This document shows, in pieces, positions 1-8,392 of a stretch of DNA of 20,084 bases. The translations under genes were made by a program, and so were the position numbers. The number at the start of each line of letters is the position of its first letter. Position 1 is the first letter of the stretch. The notes under the pieces were generated by a model. It searched no databases, had not been told where the DNA came from, and saw nothing but the letters and a program-made list of their open reading frames with translations. Source of the stretch: a virus; the IMG/VR virus record IMGVR_UViG_3300032116_001655, positions 1-20,084 of that record, one strand, 5' to 3'.

Positions 1-2
1 AC

Positions 3-770
3 CGTTTCGCTGCCGAACTCAGAAACACCTCATGGTGGAAGAACACGTCAGCATCCGTTAGAAGTTACATGGGTCTACAAGCCACCGACCCAGCGGCCCT
101 GCAAGAACAGGTCAACAAACTAAAACCTGAAATACGCAACCAAGCAAGCACACTAGGTTTAAGTCTTGACGAAGCCACAATCACCAAGCTTGCTAACGAT
201 GGCGTTAAATATGGCTGGACACAAACCCAGGTTGCCAACCACATCGGTGCTGAAGCCATCAAAGAAGACCGGCTAGCCGGTGGAATGGCTGGCGGCTCAC
301 AAGAACTAAGCAACGCCACAGCTCTACAAAACATTCGCAACATCGCCAACGACTACATGATTGACGTAACGGATCAAGAGTTCAACCAATTCACCCGCCA
401 AATCCTTTCGGGTAAGAAGACTGAACAGGACTTCACCAACCTGATGAAATCCCGTGCCAAACTGCAATACTCCGGTCTAACCGAAAACATTGACCGTGGC
501 GAAACAGTCCGTGGCGCAACCGAGTCTTACCGCAACATTGCGGCAAACCTGCTAGAAATCACACCTGATGAAGTCAATTTTTCTGACGAAAAGTTTGCAC
601 CAGCTTTCAACTTTGTTGATGATGCAACCAAGAAGCCCCGTCAAATGAATATGCAAGAATGGGCGCAATACATTCGGTCAACCCCTGATTGGCAACAAAC
701 CGAAAACGCCCGTAACACCTATCGGGAAGCCGCGTTCACGTTGGCTCGATCATTTGGGATGTACCAATAA
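3..770 (+). CDS. Virion structural (internal/ejection-like) protein, 5'-truncated
   Basis: The frame is open from base 3, the first complete codon, to the TAA at 768-770, so the gene enters from outside the window. An ATG at 69 looks like an internal Met: the residues before it (for example RNTSWWKN) have the same helical, tryptophan-rich character, and no ribosome-binding site precedes 69. The visible 255 residues are mostly predicted alpha-helix. They resemble the C-terminal part of large actinophage virion proteins with repeated 'T.W....R....L...DP' helical units and an 'LQYSGL...ID.G.TVR' stretch. I recognise the style but no enzymatic motif. It may be an internal or tail protein delivered with the DNA. 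Its stop overlaps the next start by one base, so the two are probably translated together. I am fairly sure it is structural and unsure of its exact role. Confidence 0.7.
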   Translation, partial: RFAAELRNTSWWKNTSASVRSYMGLQATDPAALQEQVNKLKPEIRNQASTLGLSLDEATITKLANDGVKYGWTQTQVANHIGAEAIKEDRLAGGMAGGSQELSNATALQNIRNIANDYMIDVTDQEFNQFTRQILSGKKTEQDFTNLMKSRAKLQYSGLTENIDRGETVRGATESYRNIAANLLEITPDEVNFSDEKFAPAFNFVDDATKKPRQMNMQEWAQYIRSTPDWQQTENARNTYREAAFTLARSFGMYQ

Positions 771-1600
771 TGGCTGAAACAACAACAACCTATGCCAACC
801 AAGAACTGCTTGCTGTCCTGCGATACTTCGGACTAGAAGGATTATTCGCTGACGCTGACCAAATAGTTCAACAGCAAGGCCCTAGCGTTCTTGTCAACCA
901 AGATGTTTTCATCTCCTACCTACGAGATAACCCTGTCTACAAGCAGCGGTTTTCAGGCAACGATGAACGCCGCCGGCGTGGACTCCCTGAACTGTCACCT
1001 AATCAGTATGTTGACTATGAACGCAATTACCGAGACACACTCCGAAGGAACGGTATGCCTGTAGGTTTCTACGACAGCCAACAGGATCTAGCCAACTTCA
1101 TTGGTCGAGACATCAACATTAACGAACTTGACACCCGAATCCAGCAAGGTTACCGCCGAGTAATGAACGCTGAACCAGGTGTTGTAGAAGAACTCAAAAA
1201 CCTTTACGGTCTAAACAACGGCGAAATCGCAGCCTTCTTCCTAGACGAACAACGCACAATGGATGCCGTATCTCAAAAAGCATCAGCAGCGTTCATCGGC
1301 TACCAGGCTCGTCAACAAGCCGACATCGCCCTCACCGCACAAGAAGCCGAAGCCCTAGCCCAAGCTGGACTTGAGCAGCAAGCACAAGGCGGTTTTGAGG
1401 CGATCCAAAACTTGCAAGAACTATTCCGTGGCGCACCAGGCGAAGATCAAATCACCCGTGAAGAACAAATCGGTGGAGTCTTCGGAACCAGCGGAGCAGC
1501 AGCACAACGCATCCGTCAACGCCAAGCACGGCGCACCGCAGAGTTCGCCGGTGGCGGTGGGTTCGCAGGTCAAGGCGGGAGCGTAGTCGGACTTCAATAA
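770..1600 (+). CDS. Virion-associated protein, partner of the upstream gene
   Basis: This 276-residue protein starts at an ATG whose A is the last base of the upstream stop codon, so it is translationally coupled. Roughly residues 1-165 are mixed polar helix, rich in Tyr, Arg and Asp. Residues 165-215 are an Ala/Gln-rich helical segment likely to form a coiled coil. The last 60 residues are low complexity, rich in Gly, Ala, Arg and Gln, ending in a Gly-rich tail (GGGGFAGQGG). Pairing of a helical protein with a Gly-tailed protein just before scaffold and capsid genes is common in this phage type, and the tail style fits a virion component that crosses or lines the portal. I see no catalytic motif. 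The structural assignment comes from position and composition, not from a named family. Confidence 0.6.
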   Translation: MAETTTTYANQELLAVLRYFGLEGLFADADQIVQQQGPSVLVNQDVFISYLRDNPVYKQRFSGNDERRRRGLPELSPNQYVDYERNYRDTLRRNGMPVGFYDSQQDLANFIGRDININELDTRIQQGYRRVMNAEPGVVEELKNLYGLNNGEIAAFFLDEQRTMDAVSQKASAAFIGYQARQQADIALTAQEAEALAQAGLEQQAQGGFEAIQNLQELFRGAPGEDQITREEQIGGVFGTSGAAAQRIRQRQARRTAEFAGGGGFAGQGGSVVGLQ

Positions 1601-1766
1601 CGAATACCATTTGTAGTTATGCAAAGTTGTGTATAGTTATTAACGATTCCGAAAGGAAGGAACCTGTGAGGGAACCCCCTCAACTCACAGCGTTACATGG
1701 GGTGTCAACAAAACGCAGCCATCACGCTTCCTCTGAGCGTGGTGTGGGCAAAAAGGAGAGTGCCAT
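1601..1766 (+). promoter_or_regulatory. Leader region upstream of scaffold/capsid genes
   Basis: These 166 bases hold no convincing gene. A promoter-like pair is TTGTAG (1611-1616) and TATAGT (1632-1637), with a short 15-base spacer. A tight hairpin follows: TGAGGG (1667-1672), loop AACC, CCCTCA (1677-1682). A second hairpin pairs 1720-1728 with 1736-1744 (CATCACGCT / AGCGTGGTG, one G-T pair, 7-base loop). Neither hairpin has a T-run, so neither is a classic terminator. An AAAGGAG ribosome-binding site at 1751-1757 serves the scaffold ATG at 1767. A separate promoter for capsid genes, which need high expression, would make sense, but the -35/-10 match is only moderate. Confidence 0.4.
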
Positions 1767-2216
1767 ATGCAGGAAGATCAAGACTTCGATTACGAGGAAA
1801 CGGATCAGCAAACAGCTGAAAAGAATCCTCTCCGGAAACACCTTCGGGACCTGGAAAAAGAGGTTGTAGAGCTTCGTAAAGAAAAGGCAGAAGCCGCGCA
1901 AGCCAAACGTGAACTTGCTTTCGCCAAAGCGGGAATCCCAATGGAAACCCCAATGGCCAAGTATTTCATCAAAGGCTATGACGGAGAGTTGACACCTGAA
2001 GCAATCAAGGAAGCCGCTAGTGAGGCGGGACTTGTAGCAGGGGTGAAGGTCAATCCGTTGCAGGAAGAAGCTAACGCTTGGAAGCGAAGCAATCAGGTGT
2101 CTAACGGCACCAACCTTGAAGATGAACCGGTGGACTGGGCGGCTCGCATTGCGAACGCTTCCTCTGAGAAAGAAGTCATGGAGATCCTGGATCGGGCGCG
2201 AGCAACACTTTCGTAA
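1767..2216 (+). CDS. Capsid scaffolding protein
   Basis: This 149-residue protein lies 24 bases before the major capsid gene, the usual position for a scaffold. Residues 1-20 are strongly acidic, and residues 22-50 form a heptad-rich charged helix (LRKHLRDLEKEVVELRKEK) typical of a coiled coil. Residues 51-88 contain a conserved-looking block (FAKAGIP, then KYFIKGYDGELTPEAIKEA), and the C-terminus is again helical (EKEVMEILDRAR). This layout and the 'KAGIP...G.LTPEAI..AA..AGL' pattern match scaffolds of actinophage type. The role would be to guide capsid assembly and then leave before or during DNA packaging; I see no protease domain. The start is set by an AAAGGAG site at 1751-1757. An overlapping frame beginning at 1627 has no comparable features and was discarded. 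Confidence 0.8.
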   Translation: MQEDQDFDYEETDQQTAEKNPLRKHLRDLEKEVVELRKEKAEAAQAKRELAFAKAGIPMETPMAKYFIKGYDGELTPEAIKEAASEAGLVAGVKVNPLQEEANAWKRSNQVSNGTNLEDEPVDWAARIANASSEKEVMEILDRARATLS

Positions 2217-2240
2217 ACCCTCTATCTAAGGAGAAATCAA

Positions 2241-3212
2241 ATGGCCGGAGAAACCACAACCTCCTCCCTTTCGGTTGACCAGGTAGCCTTTGACCGCCTT
2301 GCGTACTTCGCATTGCGCTCAGAACTCTTGTTCGACCAGGCTGCCGATGTGCAGCCAACCCAACAGGCAATGCCTGGTACGGGTGTCACATTCACCATCT
2401 TTGCAGACATCGCAGCAGCGACCAGCACACTCAACGAAGTAACTGACGTTACCCCAACTGCCCTCAGCGACAGCCAGGTAACCGTTACCCTCAACGAGTA
2501 CGGTAACGCTGTTGTTACAACCGCAAAGCTTCGTGGAACCGCGTTCCTTGATGTCAATGCTTCGGCAGCAAACATCGTGGGCTACAACGCTGGCGACTCA
2601 ATTGACCAGGTTGTTTCAGCCGTTCTTGCAGCAGGATCCAATGTGGTCTATGCAACCGGTGGCGCAACCGACCCGTCAAGCCGCACGACCATCAACACCG
2701 ATGACACGCTCGCTGGTGACGATGTTCGCAAGGTTGTCGCACAGCTCCGCAAGGCCAATGTCGCCACGTTCAATGGCGCGTACATGGGTTACATTCACCC
2801 TGACGTGTCCTACGACTTCCGTGGTGCCAACGGTGCAACGAACTGGCGTGACCCACACGTGTACAGCGATCCCGCCAACATCTACAACGGCGAAATCGGA
2901 CAGTGGGAATCGGTGCGTTTCATTGAAACCCCACGCGCTCCGCTGTTTGCAAATGCGTCAGACAACTCCGGTTCTGCCGGCAACATTGACGTGTACGCAA
3001 CCTTGGTTATGGGCCGTCAGGCTCTCGCCAAGGCGTACAGCACCACCGATGGAAACGGCGCAAACCCGAAGATTGTTCGCGGCACCGTGACCGACTACTT
3101 GCAGCGTCTCCAGCCAATCGGCTGGTACTGGCTGGGTGGCTATGGTCGCTTCCGCGAGGCATCACTTCGCCGCATCGAGTCGGCTTCGTCTATCGGTACA
3201 AACGCTTCGTAG
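2241..3212 (+). CDS. Major capsid protein, N4-gp56-like (HK97 fold)
   Basis: This 323-residue protein has a strong AAGGAG site (2228-2233) eight bases from its ATG. It carries the recognisable order of the N4-gp56 / P22-coat-like capsid family: an N-terminal helix with a conserved 'LRSELLFDQAADV' segment, a 'PG.GVTFTIFADIAAAT..L.EVTDVTP..LSDS.V.V.L.EYGN.V.TT' beta region, a central helix (SIDQVVSAVL), 'MGYIHPDVSYDFR', 'GEIGQWESVRFIETPRAP', 'ATLVMGRQALAK', and a C-terminal 'DYLQRLQPIGWYWLGGYGRFREASLRRIESASSIG'-type ending given here only in outline. Length is usual for the family. No N-terminal delta domain is evident because a separate scaffold gene precedes it. Codon choice is rich in C-ending codons, as expected for a highly expressed gene. 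Confidence 0.92.
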   Translation: MAGETTTSSLSVDQVAFDRLAYFALRSELLFDQAADVQPTQQAMPGTGVTFTIFADIAAATSTLNEVTDVTPTALSDSQVTVTLNEYGNAVVTTAKLRGTAFLDVNASAANIVGYNAGDSIDQVVSAVLAAGSNVVYATGGATDPSSRTTINTDDTLAGDDVRKVVAQLRKANVATFNGAYMGYIHPDVSYDFRGANGATNWRDPHVYSDPANIYNGEIGQWESVRFIETPRAPLFANASDNSGSAGNIDVYATLVMGRQALAKAYSTTDGNGANPKIVRGTVTDYLQRLQPIGWYWLGGYGRFREASLRRIESASSIGTNAS

Positions 3213-3253
3213 TTTCGGCTACAGTGTGAGTACCGCTTAAGGCGGGTCACAGC

Positions 3254-3294
3254 AACACAGTCCCCTGGGTCAAACGATCCAGGGGATTTGTGTT
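3254..3294 (+). terminator. Strong hairpin after the capsid gene (terminator or attenuator)
   Basis: TCCCCTGG (3261-3268) pairs perfectly with CCAGGGGA (3279-3286), plus a G-T pair, around an 8-10 base loop. An outer AACACA (3254-3259) pairs with TGTGTT (3289-3294) across a small bulge, and TTTGTGTTATT follows the inner stem. This fits intrinsic termination just after a high-expression gene. The T-tract is interrupted and the next ATG lies only 11 bases beyond the outer stem, so partial termination is possible. Confidence 0.7.
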
Positions 3295-3305
3295 ATTCTG
3301 AGGTC

Positions 3306-3563
3306 ATGCCGTTCTTTACACCACCAACAAACGATGAAGTGTTTTATTTTGGTGACGACATTGGTGACAATCTGTTTTCACAGCTACCTGCTACAGCTCG
3401 AGGTGTGAACGTGTATCGGTTAGCCAATGGGGAATATACCGAAAATCAACCACCAAATACCGAAGATATTTCCAAAGTGTTTTATGGTGGCCATACGACT
3501 GAGATCACGACAACGGAACAGGCTGAGCTGATCGCTGCTGGGTATGAGGATTTCATAACGTGA
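3306..3563 (+). CDS. Small conserved phage protein, unknown function
   Basis: This 85-residue acidic protein follows the capsid gene and its hairpin. I chose the ATG at 3306 over a TTG at 3288 because 3288 lies inside the hairpin arm. GAGG at 3300-3303 is too close to the start to be a good ribosome-binding site, so initiation looks weak. The protein has no membrane segment. Its C-terminal half has a pattern I associate with small actinophage proteins near capsid genes: 'VYRLANGEYTENQPP', then 'VFYGGH', then 'EQAELIAAGY'. That suggests a small folded virion or head-associated domain, but I cannot name a function. Its TGA overlaps the GTG start of the next gene. Confidence 0.65.
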   Translation: MPFFTPPTNDEVFYFGDDIGDNLFSQLPATARGVNVYRLANGEYTENQPPNTEDISKVFYGGHTTEITTTEQAELIAAGYEDFIT

Positions 3564-3829
3564 TACTGCATCAACGCACCCACCCCAACCTTGATGTTGA
3601 AGGCTGTTTCGGATGCAAGGTTGCCCATGTCAAAACTGGCCCCAACCCGACTACAACGGGCGGTAAGCGGGCTTCTGAGATTAACGCAACCGAATCCCGT
3701 TGGCATAAGGATATGCCCGCCTACAAGCGTTTACGGGCTGATGGGTTGCAACCTAAACGCATTGACGGATGCGCTGAGATTGAAAAGAAAGCGAAAGAAT
3801 CATGGCAGGTGGAAACAGGCCTGGTCTGA
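3560..3829 (+). CDS. Small CxxC protein, unknown function
   Basis: This 89-residue basic protein starts at a GTG that overlaps the preceding stop (GTGA), which implies coupled translation. It has a CFGC motif at residues 16-19, preceded by two His residues in the first eight positions, so one metal site is possible. The rest contains 'WHKDMPAYKRLRADGLQPKRIDGCAEIEKKA', summarised here as a conserved-looking 'D..AYKRLR.DGLQP..IDGCA..E..A' block that I recognise from phage hypothetical proteins. The role is unknown. The next gene starts 28 bases before this one ends, the longest overlap in the window. Confidence 0.65.
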   Translation: MILHQRTHPNLDVEGCFGCKVAHVKTGPNPTTTGGKRASEINATESRWHKDMPAYKRLRADGLQPKRIDGCAEIEKKAKESWQVETGLV

Positions 3830-4935
3830 AAACCATTTGCCTTGAAGGGGTTGATGCCTCACATTTTGGTTACGGCAATATGTTCAAATCTCTTGAACGA
3901 CATTTACCGAAAACCGTGACAAATGATCCGCTATCTGAGGTGCGGGTATCTTGTGTGCAGCCTGACATGGTTAAAGGCTGGTACGAGGGGCAGAAGCGTG
4001 TCGTGTTTACGATGTGGGAAACGACTGAATTGCCGGATCGGTTTGCGGATCGGCTTGCACAGTTTGACCAAGTGATTGTTCCTTGTCTTCACAATGTTGA
4101 GTTGTTCAGTCAATATCACAACAATGTAGGACTGGTGCCATTGGGTATTGACCCGAAGATTTGGAAACCATGTCCCGCCCCTAAGAATAAGAAGTTTCGG
4201 TTTGTGGCTGGTGGCTCATCGTGGCAACGCAAAGGACTAGATCTTGTGGTCAAAGCATTTGAAGCACTAGATGTTGTAGGTGCAGAGTTAGTGTTGAAGA
4301 TCCCGCCAACTGTTAAAGGGGAAGCACCAGCTATTTCTAGCCCGAACATCAAGGTTGTGGATTCTTGGCTGACGGTAGCAGAGGAGTATGACCTGTATGC
4401 CACCGCAGATTGTTTCGTTGCAGCCACCCGTGGCGAAGGGTTTGGTTTAATGCCATTACAGGCAATAGCAATGGGCATCCCGACAATTATGGCCGACAAC
4501 ACCGGTCATTCAGATTTTATTGACTTGGCAAGCATACGAATCCCGTCAAGCCCAACCCCCGCTAACCATCCTGCGGTTTGGAATAAAGGCAACTGGCATG
4601 AGGTGGATGTCCCTGAACTTTCACGCGCAATGGTTTGGGCGATGGATGAAAAGATTGAGATGCGTGAGCGATCCAAATGGTCAGCTACCGAAGCCGCCAA
4701 AATGACGTGGGCGAAATCCGCTAAAACCTTGTGCGATGTTGCTGGTACTGGTGGAGTGTTGGATAATCCAAAGTGGTTGTCTGCGGATGAACCGACTGTT
4801 TGGATTACAGCAAACCGCCGTGTGCAAGCCGACATTGGCCGGCATCACATTGACCTACGCAAAGGGGAATCAGCCCAAGTTTCCCCAAATGTGCGTGATA
4901 TTCTGCGTGAGTCAGGAATGTTGAAAGAGGACTAA
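3802..4935 (+). CDS. GT-B (GT4-like) glycosyltransferase with extra C-terminal domain
   Basis: This 377-residue protein should transfer a sugar from a nucleotide-sugar donor. The C-terminal Rossmann half is clear: 'RFVAGGSSWQRKGLDLVVKAF' type segment at about 133-153 with R143/K144 in the donor-phosphate position, and 'RGEGFGLMPLQAIAMGIPTI' at 210-229. The first Glu of the usual E-x7-E pair is E212, but the second position is Q220. The N-terminal half ('FTMWETTELP', 'VIVPC', 'VPLGID') is of the phage/capsule GT4 type. Residues from about 330 form an extra module (PTVWITANRRVQADIG, then VRDILRESGML) unlike the catalytic core and more like small phage head-associated domains. It starts inside the previous gene with weak initiation signals. 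Its place among head genes suggests a virion substrate, but DNA or host glycan are alternatives. Confidence 0.85.
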   Translation: MAGGNRPGLKTICLEGVDASHFGYGNMFKSLERHLPKTVTNDPLSEVRVSCVQPDMVKGWYEGQKRVVFTMWETTELPDRFADRLAQFDQVIVPCLHNVELFSQYHNNVGLVPLGIDPKIWKPCPAPKNKKFRFVAGGSSWQRKGLDLVVKAFEALDVVGAELVLKIPPTVKGEAPAISSPNIKVVDSWLTVAEEYDLYATADCFVAATRGEGFGLMPLQAIAMGIPTIMADNTGHSDFIDLASIRIPSSPTPANHPAVWNKGNWHEVDVPELSRAMVWAMDEKIEMRERSKWSATEAAKMTWAKSAKTLCDVAGTGGVLDNPKWLSADEPTVWITANRRVQADIGRHHIDLRKGESAQVSPNVRDILRESGMLKED

Positions 4936-5330
4936 TGGCTTACACAAAGCCCCAACTTCGAGAGCGTCTAAAGAATCAAATCATGGGCGGTTCTAAAGGT
5001 GGCAAGCCTGGGCAATGGTCTGCCCGTAAAGCCCAACTTCTTGCTCAAGCCTACGAGAAAGCTGGCGGTGGTTATTCGGGTGCTAAAACAGCTGGTCAAA
5101 AATCGTTGTCTAAATGGACCAAAGAGGACTGGGGAACCAAATCAGGCAAGCCCAGCACCCAAGGTTCTAAAGCTACGGGCGAACGGTATCTGCCTAGGAA
5201 AGCTCGAGAGGCTTTGTCGTCTAAAGAGTATGCGGCTACTTCTAAAGCCAAAAGGGAAGGCACCCGTAAAGGCAAACAGTTTGTGGCGCAACCTAAGAAG
5301 ATTGCTAAAAAGACTGCGGGGTTCAGGTGA
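4935..5330 (+). CDS. Small basic protein, DUF5872-like
   Basis: This 131-residue, very basic protein starts at an ATG overlapping the previous TAA by one base. It opens with 'LRERLKNQIMGGSKGGKPG' followed by 'WSARKAQLLAQAYEKAGGGY', has a central 'SLSKWTKEDWGTKSGKPS', then 'RYLPRKAREALSSKEYAAT' and a Lys-rich 'GKQFVAQPKKIAKK' end. The W(T)xExWxT...RYLP...L...E..AT...K pattern matches my memory of the DUF5872 family found in phages and algal viruses. That name is recalled and not checked. Its function is unknown. Charge suggests binding to DNA or to a negative capsid interior. First of five consecutive Lys-rich products. Confidence 0.7.
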   Translation: MAYTKPQLRERLKNQIMGGSKGGKPGQWSARKAQLLAQAYEKAGGGYSGAKTAGQKSLSKWTKEDWGTKSGKPSTQGSKATGERYLPRKAREALSSKEYAATSKAKREGTRKGKQFVAQPKKIAKKTAGFR

Positions 5331-5611
5331 ATAAGAAAGATCCACGGTTGGCGCGGGCTGGTGTGTCAGGTTTCAACAAACCTAAGCGCACCCCTAATCA
5401 CCCTAAGAAATCTCATGTTGTTGTCGCTAAAGAGGGCGATCAGGTGAAGACGATCCGTTTCGGTCAGCAGGGCGTGTCGGGTTCCCCAAAGAAAGCTGGC
5501 GAGTCGGCTTCATATCGGAAACGCCGTGAGTCTTTCAAAGCTCGTCATGCTTCTAACATAAATAAGGGTCGAATGTCGGCTGCGTACTGGGCTGACAAGG
5601 TAAAGTGGTAG
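5327..5611 (+). CDS. Small basic protein with SFKARH...AAYWADKVKW end
   Basis: This 94-residue, strongly basic protein begins at a GTG overlapping the previous TGA (GTGA). It opens 'DPRLARAGVSGFNKPKRTP', continues 'KSHVVVAKEGDQVKTIRFG' and 'QQGVSGSPKKAGES', and ends 'RRESFKARHASNINKG' then 'MSAAYWADKVKW'. The 'VKTIRFG(Q/D)' plus 'SFxARH...KxxAxYWxxKxW' ending is a pattern I recognise across aquatic phages and phage-like contigs, always in small proteins without assigned function. The strict C-terminal Trp-rich ending argues for a folded domain and not just a charged tail. It may be virion-associated, given its position between head and tail genes. Confidence 0.7.
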   Translation: MNKKDPRLARAGVSGFNKPKRTPNHPKKSHVVVAKEGDQVKTIRFGQQGVSGSPKKAGESASYRKRRESFKARHASNINKGRMSAAYWADKVKW

Positions 5612-5632
5612 CACAAACGAACAGGAGTTGTT

Positions 5633-5803
5633 ATGCCCAAGGTAGGTAAAAAAGAGTTTCCGTACACCAAGGCCGGTATGAAGGCTGCGTCTGTGGCGAA
5701 AAAAGCGGGAATGGTCAAGAAGATGGCTGCCGGCAGGAACGAAGCTATGCAAAAGAAAGTAATGATGGCCAAAAAGATGGCTGCCAAGAAGAAGATGAAA
5801 TAA
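5633..5803 (+). CDS. Tiny Lys/Met/Ala-rich basic protein (56 aa)
   Basis: AGGAG at 5623-5627 precedes the ATG at 5633 by a good distance. The product is 56 residues: it begins MPKVGKKEFPYTKAGMKAA and ends in Lys/Met repeats (KKVMMAKKMAAKKKMK). About a third of the residues are Lys or Arg and there are almost no acids. The 'KxFPYTxAGxxAA' opening recurs in small phage proteins in my recollection. The body should form an amphipathic or fully charged helix able to bind DNA. Its TAA shares a base with the next ATG. It is shorter than usual gene-calling limits, but the ribosome-binding site, coupling and conserved opening support it. Confidence 0.65.
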   Translation: MPKVGKKEFPYTKAGMKAASVAKKAGMVKKMAAGRNEAMQKKVMMAKKMAAKKKMK

Positions 5804-5934
5804 TGCACGGCAAAGGTAGCAAGAAAGCCATGATGCGCCATGAGAAGATGGAAGGCGCAAAAGAGCGCATGATGGAGTACGGCAAAAAGGCAGCCAAGAA
5901 GAAGGTTGCCGCTAAGCGAAAGAAGATGAAGTAA
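5803..5934 (+). CDS. Tiny Lys/Met-rich basic protein (43 aa)
   Basis: The ATG shares its A with the last base of the upstream TAA, and the gene's own TAA shares its last base with the next ATG. The 43-residue product starts MHGKGSKKAMMRHEKMEGAK and ends KKAAKKKVAAKRKKMK. Its tail resembles that of the 56-residue neighbour, so the two may be diverged duplicates. There is no membrane segment. It is probably a nucleic-acid-binding or capsid-filling peptide. Expression relies on coupling because no separate ribosome-binding site is evident apart from the purine-rich end of the gene before it. Confidence 0.6.
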   Translation: MHGKGSKKAMMRHEKMEGAKERMMEYGKKAAKKKVAAKRKKMK

Positions 5935-6125
5935 TGGCACCCATTAAGAAACAACCAATGCCGAAGAAGCCGAAGCCTGTTACGGGTGGACCAATGCCAA
6001 AGCCTAGTTCACCTGGGCGAATGTTCCCTGGTGGACCAAGCGGCCCAGTTAAGAAAAAGCCCGTGGCCCCAGGTGAAAAGCGGTACACAATCATGCCTGT
6101 GAAGCCAAGGAAAAAGAAAAAGTAA
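5934..6125 (+). CDS. Small Pro/Lys-rich protein (63 aa)
   Basis: This 63-residue protein is almost wholly Pro, Lys and Gly. It opens MAPIKKQPMPKKPKPVTGGP and closes KPRKKKK. Only one short stretch (EKRYTIMPV) looks able to form a strand. It is likely disordered and cationic, suited to contacting nucleic acid or an acidic surface. It begins at an overlapping TAATG junction and its TAA abuts the next ATG directly. Fifth and last of the basic set that starts at 4935. Confidence 0.6.
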   Translation: MAPIKKQPMPKKPKPVTGGPMPKPSSPGRMFPGGPSGPVKKKPVAPGEKRYTIMPVKPRKKKK

Positions 6126-6466
6126 ATGGCTGTACCTGCGACCCAAAACTTGACCATCACCCGTGGTGACACAGAGACAGTGAATGTCACAATCACCACC
6201 GATGGCACAACACCCGTAGATATCACGGGTCGCACTTACGCATCTCAGATTCGATCCAACGCAGACTCAAACACGATTGCTGCAACACTCACCTGCACCC
6301 TTGTCACGCCAGCAAGCGGCATCTTGAAAGCTGTACTTTCCGCAACGGATTCAGCTGTGCTAACACCTGGCTACTACCAATGGGACTTGCAAGAAAACGC
6401 ATCCGGCACAATCTCCACGATCCTTTCCGGAACTGTCACGGTACTTGCTGATGTAACGAGGCTGTA

Positions 6467-6467
<1 letters not shown>
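6126..6467 (+). CDS. Small beta-rich virion protein (BppU-N/Ig-like)
   Basis: This 113-residue protein is Thr/Ala-rich with alternating hydrophobic strands and no catalytic motif. The pattern '[33 protein letters not shown]' and a later '[24 protein letters not shown]' match the style of small Ig-like domains found at the N-terminus of baseplate upper proteins and in phage fibre anchors: each has a 'RGD(T/S)' opening, a 'dltG.t....ir' strand and a 'G.Y.WdL.....g....l.G.v.V' ending. It follows the previous stop without a gap and overlaps the collagen-like fibre gene by one base. It may therefore anchor or cap that fibre. This function is inferred from order and fold style. Confidence 0.6.
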
Positions 6468-8383
<1,916 letters not shown>

Positions 8384-8392
8384 TGACCCGCC

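Noticed and set aside
1720-1744. Hairpin as an intrinsic terminator
   Set aside because: No T-run follows, and the next gene's ribosome-binding site comes six bases after the stem.
1627-1869. 80-residue frame, or a shorter GTG version from 1666 with AGGAAGG upstream
   Set aside because: It overlaps the scaffold gene in another frame, composition is basic and featureless, and the scaffold has its own strong ribosome-binding site.
5510-5954. Several minus-strand frames rich in His, Leu and Phe
   Set aside because: They are complements of the AAG/AAA-rich basic genes; Lys codons read as Leu/Phe on the other strand.
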